Below, one piece after another: positions 25,627 through 34,590 of a stretch of 64,000 nucleotides of DNA. Position numbers and translations under genes: made by a program. The notes beneath the pieces are model-generated. The model saw only the letters and a program-made list of their open reading frames with translations. It was not told the DNA's origin and did no database searches. Numbering within the stretch: the stretch's first letter is position 1; each line of letters opens with the position of its first letter. The stretch is from Neotamlana sedimentorum (GTDB lineage: Bacteria > Bacteroidota > Bacteroidia > Flavobacteriales > Flavobacteriaceae), in the NCBI RefSeq assembly GCF_000943565.1, contig NZ_JTDW01000006.1, forward strand, positions 181,071 through 245,070. Direction: 5' to 3'.

Positions 25627-26442
25627 ATGGATTTAAAAAACATCGACACGGAAAAATGGATGGCTCTAATTTTAGACTATGGCCTTAAAATTATTGGCGC
25701 ACTTGCAATTTGGATTATTGGCTCATGGGTGATTAAGAAACTTATTAAAGGTATTAGAAAAGTAATGCTAAAGCAAAATTATGATGAAAGTTTGCAAAAG
25801 TTTTTATTAAACTTAGTAAGTTGGATATTAAAAATTGTTTTAATCATTGTTGCACTAGGTACGCTAGGTGTTGAAACCACATCATTTGCTGCCATTTTAG
25901 CCGCTGCTGGTTTAGCTATTGGTTTGGCTTTACAAGGTTCGCTTGGTAATTTTGCTGGCGGTGTGTTATTAATGATTTTTAAACCTATAAAAGTTGGCGA
26001 TTTAATTGAAGCTCAAGGAGAGCTGGGTGTGGTTAAAGAGATTGAAATTTTTACTACCAAAATATTATCTCCAACAAATAAAGAAATTATTATACCTAAC
26101 GCAGCATTATCCAACGGAAACATTACAAATTATAGTACCGAAGGTAAACTTCGTGTAGATTTAACAATCGGTGTAAGCTATGATGCCGATATTAAACAAA
26201 CTAAAGAGGTTTTAATGAAAGTTTTAACCGATAACCCAAAAGTTTTACAAGACCCTGCACCAAGTGTAAATGTATCTGAATTAGCCGATAGCTCTGTTAA
26301 TTTTGCAGTTAGACCTTATGCTACAGTTGCAAATTACTGGGATGTTTATTTTGGAATTACCGAACAATGTAAATTAGCTCTTGATGCTGCTGGTATTGAA
26401 ATTCCTTACCCACACAGTGTTGAAATACATAAAGATGCTTAA
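25627..26442 (+). CDS. MscS-type mechanosensitive ion channel
   Basis: A 271-residue small-conductance mechanosensitive channel. Three transmembrane helices occupy residues 15-125. The third is the pore helix with the glycine/alanine pattern AAILAAAGLAIGLALQGSLGN (about residues 88-108), followed by FAGGVLLMIFKPIKVGDLIE at the entry to the cytoplasmic beta domain (the vestibule, about 115-260). It releases solutes under hypo-osmotic stress. It stands alone on the plus strand and is ended by a bidirectional terminator shared with tsaB. Confidence 0.95.
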   Translation: MDLKNIDTEKWMALILDYGLKIIGALAIWIIGSWVIKKLIKGIRKVMLKQNYDESLQKFLLNLVSWILKIVLIIVALGTLGVETTSFAAILAAAGLAIGLALQGSLGNFAGGVLLMIFKPIKVGDLIEAQGELGVVKEIEIFTTKILSPTNKEIIIPNAALSNGNITNYSTEGKLRVDLTIGVSYDADIKQTKEVLMKVLTDNPKVLQDPAPSVNVSELADSSVNFAVRPYATVANYWDVYFGITEQCKLALDAAGIEIPYPHSVEIHKDA

Positions 26443-26466
26443 TTACTAAACAATAATATATAAATT

Positions 26467-26502
26467 AAAAAGGCGGAAGTTTAATACTTCCGCCTTTTTT
26501 TT
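26467..26502. terminator. Bidirectional terminator between mscS-type gene and tsaB
   Basis: AGGCGGAAGT (26471-26480) and ACTTCCGCCT (26486-26495) form a perfect 10-bp stem with a 5-base loop. An A-run to the left and a T-run to the right serve the two convergent genes. Confidence 0.93.
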
Positions 26503-26507
26503 GATTT

Positions 26508-27182
26508 CTATTTTTTAGACTTTATAGCTACAAAATCTTTCAAATAATAAGGTTCGAAATAGGCTACATCTTCAAATGCTTCTTCTTTATATTTCTTAAA
26601 AGCAATAAAGCTCATTTCTTTTGCCGAAGGTAATTTAGCTTCAATAAAATTGGCATTCTCGTGGTTAATGAGGGTTTTGGTTTTCTCTACACCGTTTCCT
26701 ATAAAATAAACTTGACCTTGGCTTAAATTTTCCGCGAAAGCATTTTCATCTAATATTTGAGCTTGAGTATCTCTTATTTGATTAAAACTACTATCGAAAA
26801 TGGCAGAATACACTTCTAATCGTCTGGCATCTAACATAGAAATAATAACACCAGCGTTTATTTTAGCTTGATGCGCCAATGCGGTTAAAGTTGGCACAGA
26901 AATTAACGGAATGTTTAATGAAAAACAAAGTCCTTTAGCTGCCGAAACTCCAATACGTAAACCCGTGTAAGAACCAGGACCTTTGCTTACTGCAATAGCA
27001 CTTAAATCTTGTGGTTGTATGCTCGCTTTTTTTAAAACCTCATCGATGTAAACATGCAAGCGTTCGGCGTGCGAGTAACCTTTATCGTTATCTTCAATAA
27101 TGGCAATAGTTTCCTCGTTGTTTGAAACTGAAACCGAACAATTTGTTGTAGCAGTTTCTATGTTTAGTATATATGTACTCAT
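26508..27182 (-). CDS. tsaB: tRNA threonylcarbamoyladenosine biosynthesis protein TsaB
   Basis: TsaB is the inactive partner of TsaD in making the t6A modification next to tRNA anticodons. The 224-residue sequence shows the ASKHA-fold opening YILNIETATTNCSVSV and the family motif KGPGSYTGLRIGVSAAKGL (about residues 65-83), with a short C-terminal half as expected for TsaB rather than TsaD. It lies downstream of the efflux operon on the same strand, with a short hairpin in the 75-bp gap. Codons for AFAE in ENAFAENLS carry copy D of the repeated motif. Confidence 0.93.
   Translation of the reverse strand: MSTYILNIETATTNCSVSVSNNEETIAIIEDNDKGYSHAERLHVYIDEVLKKASIQPQDLSAIAVSKGPGSYTGLRIGVSAAKGLCFSLNIPLISVPTLTALAHQAKINAGVIISMLDARRLEVYSAIFDSSFNQIRDTQAQILDENAFAENLSQGQVYFIGNGVEKTKTLINHENANFIEAKLPSAKEMSFIAFKKYKEEAFEDVAYFEPYYLKDFVAIKSKK
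26729..26742. repeat. Repeated motif, copy D (reverse orientation), inside tsaB
   Basis: TTTCCGCGAAAGCA on the plus strand is the reverse complement of CGCTTTCGCGGAAA with one mismatch. Like copy B it is read, on the coding strand, as AFAE. Confidence 0.65.
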
Positions 27183-27194
27183 TTTAAAAACAAA

Positions 27195-27212
27195 TTCCCG
27201 CCTAAGCAGGAA
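27195..27212. repeat. Short REP-like hairpin in the TolC-tsaB gap
   Basis: TTCCCGC (27195-27201) pairs with GCAGGAA (27206-27212) except for one mismatch, with loop CTAA. Short elements of this TTCCCGCC...GGAA type are common between flavobacterial genes. Only one copy was seen in this window. Confidence 0.45.
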
Positions 27213-27257
27213 TAATTTATGTGATTATTTATAATGCTTAGATTGCAAAATTACATA

Positions 27258-28592
27258 TTAATTTGCTAAAGATTTACCCATATAAAAATCTAAAACCTTT
27301 GTTTTAAAAACAAAGTCGTATTTAGCATTAATTAAAGACGCCTGCGCATTAATAAGTTGAACACGGGCTTGCTCTAAATCGAAAGCTGTCATAGCTCCAA
27401 TATCAAATCGTTCTTTAGAGTTGTTAAATGCCAACTCTTGCGAGGTTACCGATTTTTTCGCAGCTTGATACGCTTTAAAAGCAGCCTGTGCATCGGTGAA
27501 AGCACTTTGTATATTAGACTCTAAATTGAGTTTTTCTTGCTGTAAATTCAATAAACTATTCTGCTCTTGAATTTCGGCTTTAGCAACCGATGTTTTATTT
27601 TGAAACCTTGAAAAAATAGGGATGCTTAAGTTTAAATTTAAACTATGCCCTTTATTATCGTTTATTTGCTGAAAAAAGGAATTATTAGTAATTAAGTTTG
27701 AAAAGTTTGCTCCAGAGTTAAAACCATATCCAAAAGTTAAACTAGGCAAATAACCACTTTTAGCTATTTTTGTTCCAAGCTCTGCATTTTCAATGTTTTT
27801 TTCTGCAACTTTTATTTCGTTTCGGTTTTCCATAGCATAATTAAGTACTGGCTTTACACTTGAATACAATAAGGCTTCAGATGGCGAATCGATTTCTACT
27901 TCTTCTACTGTAAATCCTTCAAAAGGCACTTGTAATAATTGCGACAAGTTTAGCAGTGCTAAATTCACACTATTTTCGGCCAAAGTAACCTGTTGCTCGT
28001 CTCTACTTAAAGTAGCTTCGGCATCGTAAATATTAGCTTTAGGTTGCACACCAGCATCAACTAACTCTTGAATTTGAGACAGTTGTTTTTTAGTAAAAGC
28101 AAATTGAGCTTTTGCTGTTTCTAAATTTTCCTTATTAAATAAAACGTTTAAATAGGCATTGGCTACATTAAGCGAAATGTCGTCTTTTATTCTATTTAAT
28201 TCTAAATTACTGGTTTCTGTTGTGAGTTTGGATTGTTGATACAAATACGTATTTCTAAAACCATTAAAAACCGTTTGAGACAAACTAAAACCAACACTTG
28301 TAGAATGAAACGTTCGATCTACAAACTGCCCTGGATAAATCTCAGATTGCCCTAAACTCATAGATTGCGAAAGGCCTGCCCCAAAAGATGGCAGAAACTG
28401 TCCTTTTGAAGATTTAATATCCTGTTCGTTGGTTAAAATAGTGTTTTGAGCCAGCTTTACAGAAATGTTGTTTTCAATGGCATATTTTACACAAGCTTCA
28501 AGTGTCCATTTATTTTGTTGCGCATAACTGGAAACAACAAACAACAGCAAACAAGCAATAATGGCGTTTTTTATTTTATTTCTTTTCTTCAT
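27258..28592 (-). CDS. TolC family outer-membrane efflux protein
   Basis: The outer-membrane duct of the tripartite efflux system encoded upstream. The start at 28592 gives a proper signal peptide (NAIIACLLLFVVSSYAQ) and a 444-residue product; an in-frame ATG at 28637 would extend it in front of the signal. Two duplicated OEP domains are visible, each with long helices (for example LEACVKYAIENNISVKLAQ, TLSRDEQQVTLAENSVN, and near the end AMTAFDLEQARVQLINAQA). It overlaps the MacA-like gene by 17 bp, and the five genes from the ATPase to this one form one operon. Confidence 0.93.
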   Translation of the reverse strand: MKKRNKIKNAIIACLLLFVVSSYAQQNKWTLEACVKYAIENNISVKLAQNTILTNEQDIKSSKGQFLPSFGAGLSQSMSLGQSEIYPGQFVDRTFHSTSVGFSLSQTVFNGFRNTYLYQQSKLTTETSNLELNRIKDDISLNVANAYLNVLFNKENLETAKAQFAFTKKQLSQIQELVDAGVQPKANIYDAEATLSRDEQQVTLAENSVNLALLNLSQLLQVPFEGFTVEEVEIDSPSEALLYSSVKPVLNYAMENRNEIKVAEKNIENAELGTKIAKSGYLPSLTFGYGFNSGANFSNLITNNSFFQQINDNKGHSLNLNLSIPIFSRFQNKTSVAKAEIQEQNSLLNLQQEKLNLESNIQSAFTDAQAAFKAYQAAKKSVTSQELAFNNSKERFDIGAMTAFDLEQARVQLINAQASLINAKYDFVFKTKVLDFYMGKSLAN

Positions 28593-29694
28593 CTTCGTTG
28601 TCTTTTGATGCTTTGTTCCACACTTTAATTTTATCACCTTCTTCTACACCTTCTAAAATTTCAACATTTATGCCATCGGATAAACCTAATTCTACATTTT
28701 CCTTTTTAAAACGCCCTCCTTCTTGCTGAATTTCAACAAATGGTTTTTCGGTAATACGGTTGTATTGTAATAAGGCTTCACGAATAGCAAAAACACTGTC
28801 TTTAGCCTCAATATCAATTTCGGCATTGGCACTATAACCAGCGCGAACATTGGTTAATTCATCTAACTTTACATCGGCTTTAATGGTAAATTGTACGGCG
28901 CCGTTTTCTTCTATTCCTTTTGGAGCAACAAAAGTTAATGTGGCAGGAAACTCTTTGTCGTTTATGGCTCCTAAAACCACTATAATTTCTTTACCTTCTT
29001 TTAGTTTGCCAACCTCTGCTTCGTCTACCTTACCTTCAAAAATCATTGCACTCATATCGGCAATTGTAGCGATTGTGGTACCTGCGTTAAAATTATTACT
29101 TTCTATAACTTGGTCGCCTTCACGAACTGGAATTTCTAAAATAGTACCCGGAATTTGAGCCACAATATTGGTATTTGCAGCATTACCCCCAGATAACGAC
29201 CCTCGTTTTATAATTTGATAATCGTTTTGTGCTTGAGCTAAAGTTTCTTTTGATTGATTAAATGATAATTCACTATTCTCGAAATCTTGCTTCGAAATAA
29301 CACCTTTCTCGAATAACGATTTATTTCTATTATAAAGTGTTTTAGCATTGTTAAACGACAATTGAGCTGTTTTTATACGACTACTGGCACTTACTAAACT
29401 TTGTTCGTTTGGAACAACACGTATTTTAGCAATAAGATCGCCCTTTTTAACAACGTCGCCTTCTTCTACCAAAATTTCATCTACTATACCAGAGATTTGT
29501 GGTTTTAGCTCAATTTCTTCTTCCGGATTTAATTTTCCTGTTGCAACAGCTTTGGTGTTTATTGAGGTATAAAAAGGAGCTTCAACCTTAAATTCTTCAA
29601 TGTCTTTTGAATTGGCATCCTTAAAATACTTTAATACATAAACTAACAGTAGTAAAACAACGATTCCTAAAATAATTTTTACTGATTTATTCAT
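28576..29694 (-). CDS. MacA-like periplasmic adaptor (HlyD/RND-MFP family)
   Basis: A 372-residue membrane-fusion protein linking the ABC permeases to TolC. One N-terminal membrane anchor (VKIILGIVVLLLLVYVLKYF) is followed by the lipoyl-like half motif LKPQISGIVDEILVEEGDVVKKGDLIA (about residues 65-90), a coiled-coil hairpin (about 95-160) and the second lipoyl half with IPGTILEIPVREGDQV (about 175-190), then beta-barrel and membrane-proximal domains. The C-terminus is an acidic and lysine-rich tail. It is separated by 105 bp from the upstream permease gene, in which a 7-bp inverted repeat (CTTCTAC/GTAGAAG) can be seen. Confidence 0.92.
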   Translation of the reverse strand: MNKSVKIILGIVVLLLLVYVLKYFKDANSKDIEEFKVEAPFYTSINTKAVATGKLNPEEEIELKPQISGIVDEILVEEGDVVKKGDLIAKIRVVPNEQSLVSASSRIKTAQLSFNNAKTLYNRNKSLFEKGVISKQDFENSELSFNQSKETLAQAQNDYQIIKRGSLSGGNAANTNIVAQIPGTILEIPVREGDQVIESNNFNAGTTIATIADMSAMIFEGKVDEAEVGKLKEGKEIIVVLGAINDKEFPATLTFVAPKGIEENGAVQFTIKADVKLDELTNVRAGYSANAEIDIEAKDSVFAIREALLQYNRITEKPFVEIQQEGGRFKKENVELGLSDGINVEILEGVEEGDKIKVWNKASKDNEDEEKK

Positions 29695-29799
29695 TTGGTC
29701 ATTCTTATTTTTAATAATTGTTAAATGTTGCTTCTACAATTAAATTTGATTCATAAATAATTTTTTCAAGTAGTAGAAGGTTCATTTTTTTTTGATTGA

Positions 29800-31053
29800 T
29801 TATTCTTCTCTTAATGCTTCTATTGGTTTTATGCTTGTGGCTTTAAAAGCGGGTATTAATCCTATTAAGGAGCCTAGTGTTACAAGTATTATTAAAGCTA
29901 CAAATACAATGGCGATAGATACTGATGCGTTTACAAGCACAGCCTCGGCTCCTTGCCCATACTTATAATCTAATAAAATGAGTATCCAACCTCCTGAAAT
30001 TATACCAAACAGTCCTGCGACTAACGTAATAAATACGGCTTCGACAACAATTTGACGCTTTATTTCGAAAGGTGTTGCGCCTAAAGCACGCCTTACTCCA
30101 ATTTCTTTGGTACGCTCTTTTACGGTAATTAACAAGATATTGCCTATTGCAAAAACACCTGCTATTAAAGTGGCAATACCTACAAACCAGGTTAAAAATT
30201 GCATACCTTTTAAAAAGCCTGTTACTTTAGCTATTTCTTTTCCTGCATTGGCGCTACCTAATGCGCGATTATCTTCGGGGTGAATGCTATTTAAGTTTTT
30301 AATAAGTAATTTGGCATCTTCTTCTAATTGTACAATATCATAACCTGTTTTTCCTGTTATAATCATCCAGCCAATTTTATCACCACGATTATACATGGCT
30401 TGAAAAGTTGTAAACGGAATATGCATATCTGTGGTTGGCCCCATGCTAATGTTTGAAGATTTGTAAATACCAACAACCTTAAAGTTTATGTTGTTTATTA
30501 AAACATAATCGCCAATGGCTTCGGCATCTTTTTCGAATAGCTGTTTATAAGCATCTTCTTCAATAACCACCACTTTTCGTTTTTCTTCGATATCGGTTTG
30601 ATTAATAAAGCGGCCGTGAATTAATTTTTTCTTTTCTACTTTATCTAATAACGGATAGTCGCCTGCTATACTAAAGTTTCCTGAAAGCAGGTTTTTAGTT
30701 ACCAAACCCTGAGTTTGACTTCTAGGGACTACAAACTCTACTCCCGGAACATTATCTCTAATTTTATCGGTATCGTTTAACGATAAACGCACCCAACGCC
30801 CTTCTTGAAAACCTTTAAATGGTTTACTAGTATTGTTGCCCCAAATAAAAACACTATTAGTTGCAAAATTGCTAAATAACCTATTAAACGAATTTTCCAT
30901 GCCCTTAGCAGAACCTAGCAAGCCAATAAGTAATAAAATGCCCCACCAAACGCCAATCATTGTAACAATAGTTCGCAATTTGTTTTTGCTCATACTATCG
31001 TACAACTCTTGCCAAGTATCTCTTTCGAATAAAAATTTTATTGTATCAATCAT
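29800..31053 (-). CDS. MacB-like ABC transporter permease (second copy)
   Basis: A 417-residue FtsX/MacB-type permease: one N-terminal helix (LRTIVTMIGVWWGILLLIGLLG), a large periplasmic MacB core (residues about 50-275) and three C-terminal helices with the linker VKERTKEIGVRRALGATPFEIKRQ (about 313-336), the contact to the ATPase. The C-terminus SIKPIEALREE matches the family. The ATPase is a separate protein. The gene overlaps the upstream permease by 8 bp, and the two permeases are only distantly similar, suggesting a heterodimer. Confidence 0.93.
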   Translation of the reverse strand: MIDTIKFLFERDTWQELYDSMSKNKLRTIVTMIGVWWGILLLIGLLGSAKGMENSFNRLFSNFATNSVFIWGNNTSKPFKGFQEGRWVRLSLNDTDKIRDNVPGVEFVVPRSQTQGLVTKNLLSGNFSIAGDYPLLDKVEKKKLIHGRFINQTDIEEKRKVVVIEEDAYKQLFEKDAEAIGDYVLINNINFKVVGIYKSSNISMGPTTDMHIPFTTFQAMYNRGDKIGWMIITGKTGYDIVQLEEDAKLLIKNLNSIHPEDNRALGSANAGKEIAKVTGFLKGMQFLTWFVGIATLIAGVFAIGNILLITVKERTKEIGVRRALGATPFEIKRQIVVEAVFITLVAGLFGIISGGWILILLDYKYGQGAEAVLVNASVSIAIVFVALIILVTLGSLIGLIPAFKATSIKPIEALREE

Positions 31054-32275
31054 TTCTTAAAGCTACTATTGGTTTAATACGTGATGCTTTTTTTGCTGGT
31101 ACATAACCCGCAATTCCTCCTGCTATTATTAAAATTACGGTTGCGCCAAATACAAGCGACGAACTTACCGAAGGGTTGGTTATAAAATAATCTTTAAGGC
31201 TAGGGCCTACTAATTTTAAAATACTTACACCTAAAATTAGGCCGATGTAACCTGCAATAGAGGTGATAATGATAGATTCAATTAAAATAATAGAAACTAT
31301 AGAACTTGGCTTAGCACCTAAGGCTTTACGAATACCTATCTCTTTTGTGCGTTCTTTAACAATAAAAATCATGATATTACTAATACCAACAATTCCGGCA
31401 ATTAAAGTACCTAAACCTATAATAAAAACGATAACTCCTAAAACGGTTGTCATTTGGTTAACATTTTTATTTTGCTGTGCCATATTAAAAACCCTGATGG
31501 CACGTTGATCATTTCGAGCCACCGAAAATCGGTCTTTTAGATCTTCTTCTAATTTATTACCAAAACCAATAGCTTGATTTATTGTTAAGTTTGGATTATA
31601 GGTTAAATTTATTTGATCGAGATAATCGTTGTTTCCATAAACTTGTTGTGCAGTTGAAACGGGAATATAAATTTTTCGTTCTTCGTTATCACTTCCTTCA
31701 TCAGAGAAAATACCAACCACCTTATAACTAATTCCGTTTAAGTTAATAAACTTGCCGATAGCTGTTGTTTTTTTAAATAAATCTTCTTCAACCAACCTAC
31801 CAATAACGGCCACTTTAGTGCGGTTGTGCAAATCGCCCATATTTATGTAACGACCTTCTTGCATTATAGATTTTTCTAAAAACTGATGATCGGGATGAAC
31901 AGCTCTTAAATCGTAAGCACTTTGCTCACTTCGGAAACTTGCAGTTACATTTTTATAAATTCTGGCTGTTATATACTGTACTTCATCGTTAAACTCATCC
32001 TTAATAAAATCGAAATCTTCATTTTTAATTTGAATGCGTCTACCCGCTTGCATACCTTTATATGCTTTTGATGTTCTACCTGTTCTGATAAAAATAGAAT
32101 TGTTAGCATCGTCGTTAAAGCTTTCTGCAAACGAATTATTTAAACCATTTGCAATACCAAATAGAATTGTAAACAACAAAATAGCAAACAGCACCGTAAA
32201 ACCAGAAAGAACGGTTCTAGTACGATTCATGTTTATACTTTGAAAAATTTCGCGCCAAAGATCTAAATCAAACAT
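31046..32275 (-). CDS. MacB-like ABC transporter permease (first copy)
   Basis: A 409-residue permease with the same four-helix layout as its neighbour: N-terminal helix VLSGFTVLFAILLFTILFGI, a periplasmic core, and VKERTKEIGIRKALGAKPSSI (about residues 307-327) before the last two helices; it ends SRIKPIVALRND. It overlaps the ATPase gene by 8 bp upstream and the second permease by 8 bp downstream, so translation is coupled across all three. Substrates of such systems include peptides, macrolides and envelope molecules; none can be specified here. Confidence 0.93.
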   Translation of the reverse strand: MFDLDLWREIFQSINMNRTRTVLSGFTVLFAILLFTILFGIANGLNNSFAESFNDDANNSIFIRTGRTSKAYKGMQAGRRIQIKNEDFDFIKDEFNDEVQYITARIYKNVTASFRSEQSAYDLRAVHPDHQFLEKSIMQEGRYINMGDLHNRTKVAVIGRLVEEDLFKKTTAIGKFINLNGISYKVVGIFSDEGSDNEERKIYIPVSTAQQVYGNNDYLDQINLTYNPNLTINQAIGFGNKLEEDLKDRFSVARNDQRAIRVFNMAQQNKNVNQMTTVLGVIVFIIGLGTLIAGIVGISNIMIFIVKERTKEIGIRKALGAKPSSIVSIILIESIIITSIAGYIGLILGVSILKLVGPSLKDYFITNPSVSSSLVFGATVILIIAGGIAGYVPAKKASRIKPIVALRND

Positions 32276-32969
32276 ATTGTTCTGCTCTTACTTGGGTTAC
32301 TTTTTTATCTTCCATAATAACACCATCGCGTAAACGCACAATACGTTTACACATATTGGCAATATCTTCTTCGTGAGTTACCATTAAAATGGTTTTACCC
32401 TCATCGTTAAGGCTTTGAATAAAAGCCATTATTTCGTAAGACGTTTTGGTATCTAATGCTCCTGTTGGCTCATCGGCAAGTAATAATTTAGGATTAGCAG
32501 CTAAGGCACGCGCAATAGCTACACGTTGTTTTTGTCCACCAGACAATTCTTTAGGTAAATGTTCTGCCCAATCTAATAACCCCACTTTTTCTAAATGAAA
32601 TTTTGCTTTTTCAACACGTTCTTTACGTTTTATACCTTGATAATAAAGCGGTAATGCTACGTTTTCTATCGCATTTTTATAATTGATTAGGTTGAAGGAT
32701 TGAAAAATGAATCCTAAGAATTTATTCCTGTAAACAGCTGCTTTTTTTTCAGTAAGATTATTAATTGGTAATCCGTCGAGAATATAATCTCCAGTATCAG
32801 CTTCATCCAACATACCAATAATATTTAAAAGCGTAGATTTACCAGAACCCGAAGATCCCATAATAGCAACCATTTCGCCCTGATCGACAGATAAATCGAT
32901 TCCTTTTAAAACATGTAAACTAGAATCTCCTATTGGATAGGATTTGTGTAGCTGATTGATTTTTAACAT
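32268..32969 (-). CDS. ABC transporter ATP-binding protein (MacB/LolD type)
   Basis: A 233-residue ATPase with Walker A GSSGSGKSTLLN (about residues 38-49), the Q-loop FIFQSFNLI, the signature LSGGQKQRVAIARAL (about 141-155), Walker B LLLADEPTGALD (about 160-171) and the switch His in MVTHEED. The sequence class is that of MacB/LolD transporters, which use ATP to push a periplasmic pump rather than move a substrate through the inner membrane. It is the first gene of the efflux operon. A hairpin (32998-33031) lies between it and the upstream gene. Confidence 0.95.
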   Translation of the reverse strand: MLKINQLHKSYPIGDSSLHVLKGIDLSVDQGEMVAIMGSSGSGKSTLLNIIGMLDEADTGDYILDGLPINNLTEKKAAVYRNKFLGFIFQSFNLINYKNAIENVALPLYYQGIKRKERVEKAKFHLEKVGLLDWAEHLPKELSGGQKQRVAIARALAANPKLLLADEPTGALDTKTSYEIMAFIQSLNDEGKTILMVTHEEDIANMCKRIVRLRDGVIMEDKKVTQVRAEQYV

Positions 32970-32997
32970 TATTATTTTGATTGATGGATTAGCCGAC

Positions 32998-33031
32998 TTT
33001 AGGTAAAGCCTTTCTTTTTAGACTACCTAAA
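32998..33031 (-). promoter_or_regulatory. Hairpin in the leader of the efflux operon
   Basis: TTTAGGTA (32998-33005) and TACCTAAA (33024-33031) form a perfect 8-bp stem around an 18-base loop, about 30-60 bp before the ATPase start. It lacks a good T-tail on the minus strand, so it could be an operator or leader structure rather than a terminator. Confidence 0.4.
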
Positions 33032-33063
33032 AAATAAAATGTTACACAAAAATTTAAAAAAAA

Positions 33064-33285
33064 TTATTTTTTATTTGAAGTTTTATATTTCTGATATATA
33101 AAATAGATGAGTCCGCCTACTAAAATATATGGAATTGCCATTAAGTAAATAATGCCATCGTTAATAGCTTCGGCCGCAGTTTGGCTTTCTTCGCTTTCTA
33201 AAACAGCTCTACACATAGCGCATTGTGCTTGCCCTTTTAACCAAAAGAAACTACATAATAGAAAAAAGACCGTTTTTTGTTTCAT
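33064..33285 (-). CDS. Small secreted/membrane protein with CxxC motif, function unknown
   Basis: A 73-residue protein with a signal peptide or first helix (TVFFLLCSFFWLKGQAQ), then CAMCRAVLESEES with a CxxC pair right after the predicted cleavage site, and one C-terminal helix (IIYLMAIPYILVGGLIYFIY) ending in a basic tail. I do not recognise a named family. It sits last in a run of cytochrome oxidase assembly genes (SCO, DUF420), and the exported CxxC next to SCO would suit a copper or thiol role, but that is inference. The reading frame is compact and the start is the only ATG. Confidence 0.75.
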   Translation of the reverse strand: MKQKTVFFLLCSFFWLKGQAQCAMCRAVLESEESQTAAEAINDGIIYLMAIPYILVGGLIYFIYQKYKTSNKK

Positions 33286-33319
33286 TTTACAGTATGCTTC
33301 GCTTTAACTAACAACGCGT

Positions 33320-33847
33320 TTAAATGTAATAAGGAGAAATCATAATATAAACAATTACACCAGTTATTGCTACATATAACCATAACGGAAATGTAATTTT
33401 TGCTATTTTTTTATGTAACTCAAAATTCTTGGTAATCGCTCGAACATAAGTAATTAACACAAAAGGAATAACTGCAACTGATAAAATAATATGGCTAATT
33501 AATATAACATAATACAACACACTATAATCGCCTAAATATTTTGTTGAGTCGCTCGTCATATGATAAAGCACATACATAACTAAAAACAAAAGCGATAATA
33601 AAATGGCAAATTTGTTTAATAATTCGTGCGCTTTTACGTTTCCTTTTTTAATTTGAATAAAGGCTAAAATTAACACCAACGCGGTTAAACCATTTATTAC
33701 CGCGTAAACTGGCGGTAAAAATATTGGTAATTCTAAATCGATTTTTATACCAAACAACAAAGCCACAACAACTGGAATAACAACCGATAAAACTACAATG
33801 AGCTTGTTATACTTTTTTTCGTTGGTTATATTTTTATCTGTACTCAT
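33320..33847 (-). CDS. DUF420 family membrane protein
   Basis: A 175-residue inner-membrane protein with five hydrophobic helices (LIVVLSVVIPVVVALLFG, VYAVINGLTALVLILAFIQI, LLNKFAILLSLLFLVMYVLY, YYVILISHIILSVAVIPFVL and ITFPLWLYVAITGVIVYIMI). Histidines in the third and fourth helices (YHMTSD, ISHIIL) and the HELLNK and HKKIAKITFPLW segments are typical of DUF420, which is found beside SCO and cytochrome oxidase genes and is thought to help oxidase assembly. The SCO gene ends 2 bp upstream, so the two are coupled. Confidence 0.9.
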   Translation of the reverse strand: MSTDKNITNEKKYNKLIVVLSVVIPVVVALLFGIKIDLELPIFLPPVYAVINGLTALVLILAFIQIKKGNVKAHELLNKFAILLSLLFLVMYVLYHMTSDSTKYLGDYSVLYYVILISHIILSVAVIPFVLITYVRAITKNFELHKKIAKITFPLWLYVAITGVIVYIMISPYYI

Positions 33848-33849
33848 TT

Positions 33850-34590
33850 TTATTCTTTTAATAATTTGGCAATATCTTCTTTTAAAATACTTATTTCTTG
33901 GCTTACGCCATCTTCATCAACTTGTTCTTCTTCAGAAATAATTCCTTTGTAATAAATAATTGGATTTCCGTTTTCGTCGGCTCTACATCGAATAAACCCA
34001 TTTTTATCTATTAAAGCAAAATTTCCTGAATGTTCGAAACCACCAACAACAGCTTCATTTTTTGCGGCATAAATATAAAAGCCTGCATTGGCCAAATCGT
34101 AAATAGCTTCTTTATTTCCAGTTAATAAGTTCCAATTCGGATTAGTTATTCCGTAAGTTTCGGCATATTGTTTTAAAATTTCGGGTGTATCGTAATCTGG
34201 ATTTATGGTGAAAGATGCCACGCCAAAATTCTCGAAATCTTTAAAAGTATTTTGAATTTGTACCAAGTTAGCATTCATTCTCGGGCAAATAGTTGGGCAT
34301 GTTGTAAAAAAGAATTCTACAACATATACTTTTCCTAAATAATCTTTATTGGTAACCGTTTTACCATCTTGATTGGTAAAGCTAAATTCTGGAACTTTAC
34401 GGTTTTTACCGTTATTGTCGATAAAAAGTAAGTTAGATTGTATACTTTTTTTGTTCGCAAAATCGCTTCGGCTTTCGTTACGTGTAACATCACCATTTGT
34501 AATACGATCTACAATTTTAGGTATAAACAAAATACCAAAAACTAGAATAATAAAGGCAATACCAATGTATGAATAATTAGTTTTCTTCAT
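33850..34590 (-). CDS. SCO family copper chaperone/thioredoxin-like protein
   Basis: A 246-residue protein anchored by one N-terminal helix (YSYIGIAFIILVFGILFI) with a periplasmic thioredoxin fold. The copper-binding CxxxC is intact in FFFTTCPTICPRMN (about residues 94-107), and the ligand His is in FEHSGNFALIDKNG (about 185). SCO proteins load copper into the CuA site of cytochrome oxidase subunit II. The start is taken at MKKTNYSY; another ATG two codons earlier is possible. It overlaps the upstream cysteine-less relative by 14 bp and precedes DUF420. Confidence 0.92.
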   Translation of the reverse strand: MKKTNYSYIGIAFIILVFGILFIPKIVDRITNGDVTRNESRSDFANKKSIQSNLLFIDNNGKNRKVPEFSFTNQDGKTVTNKDYLGKVYVVEFFFTTCPTICPRMNANLVQIQNTFKDFENFGVASFTINPDYDTPEILKQYAETYGITNPNWNLLTGNKEAIYDLANAGFYIYAAKNEAVVGGFEHSGNFALIDKNGFIRCRADENGNPIIYYKGIISEEEQVDEDGVSQEISILKEDIAKLLKE

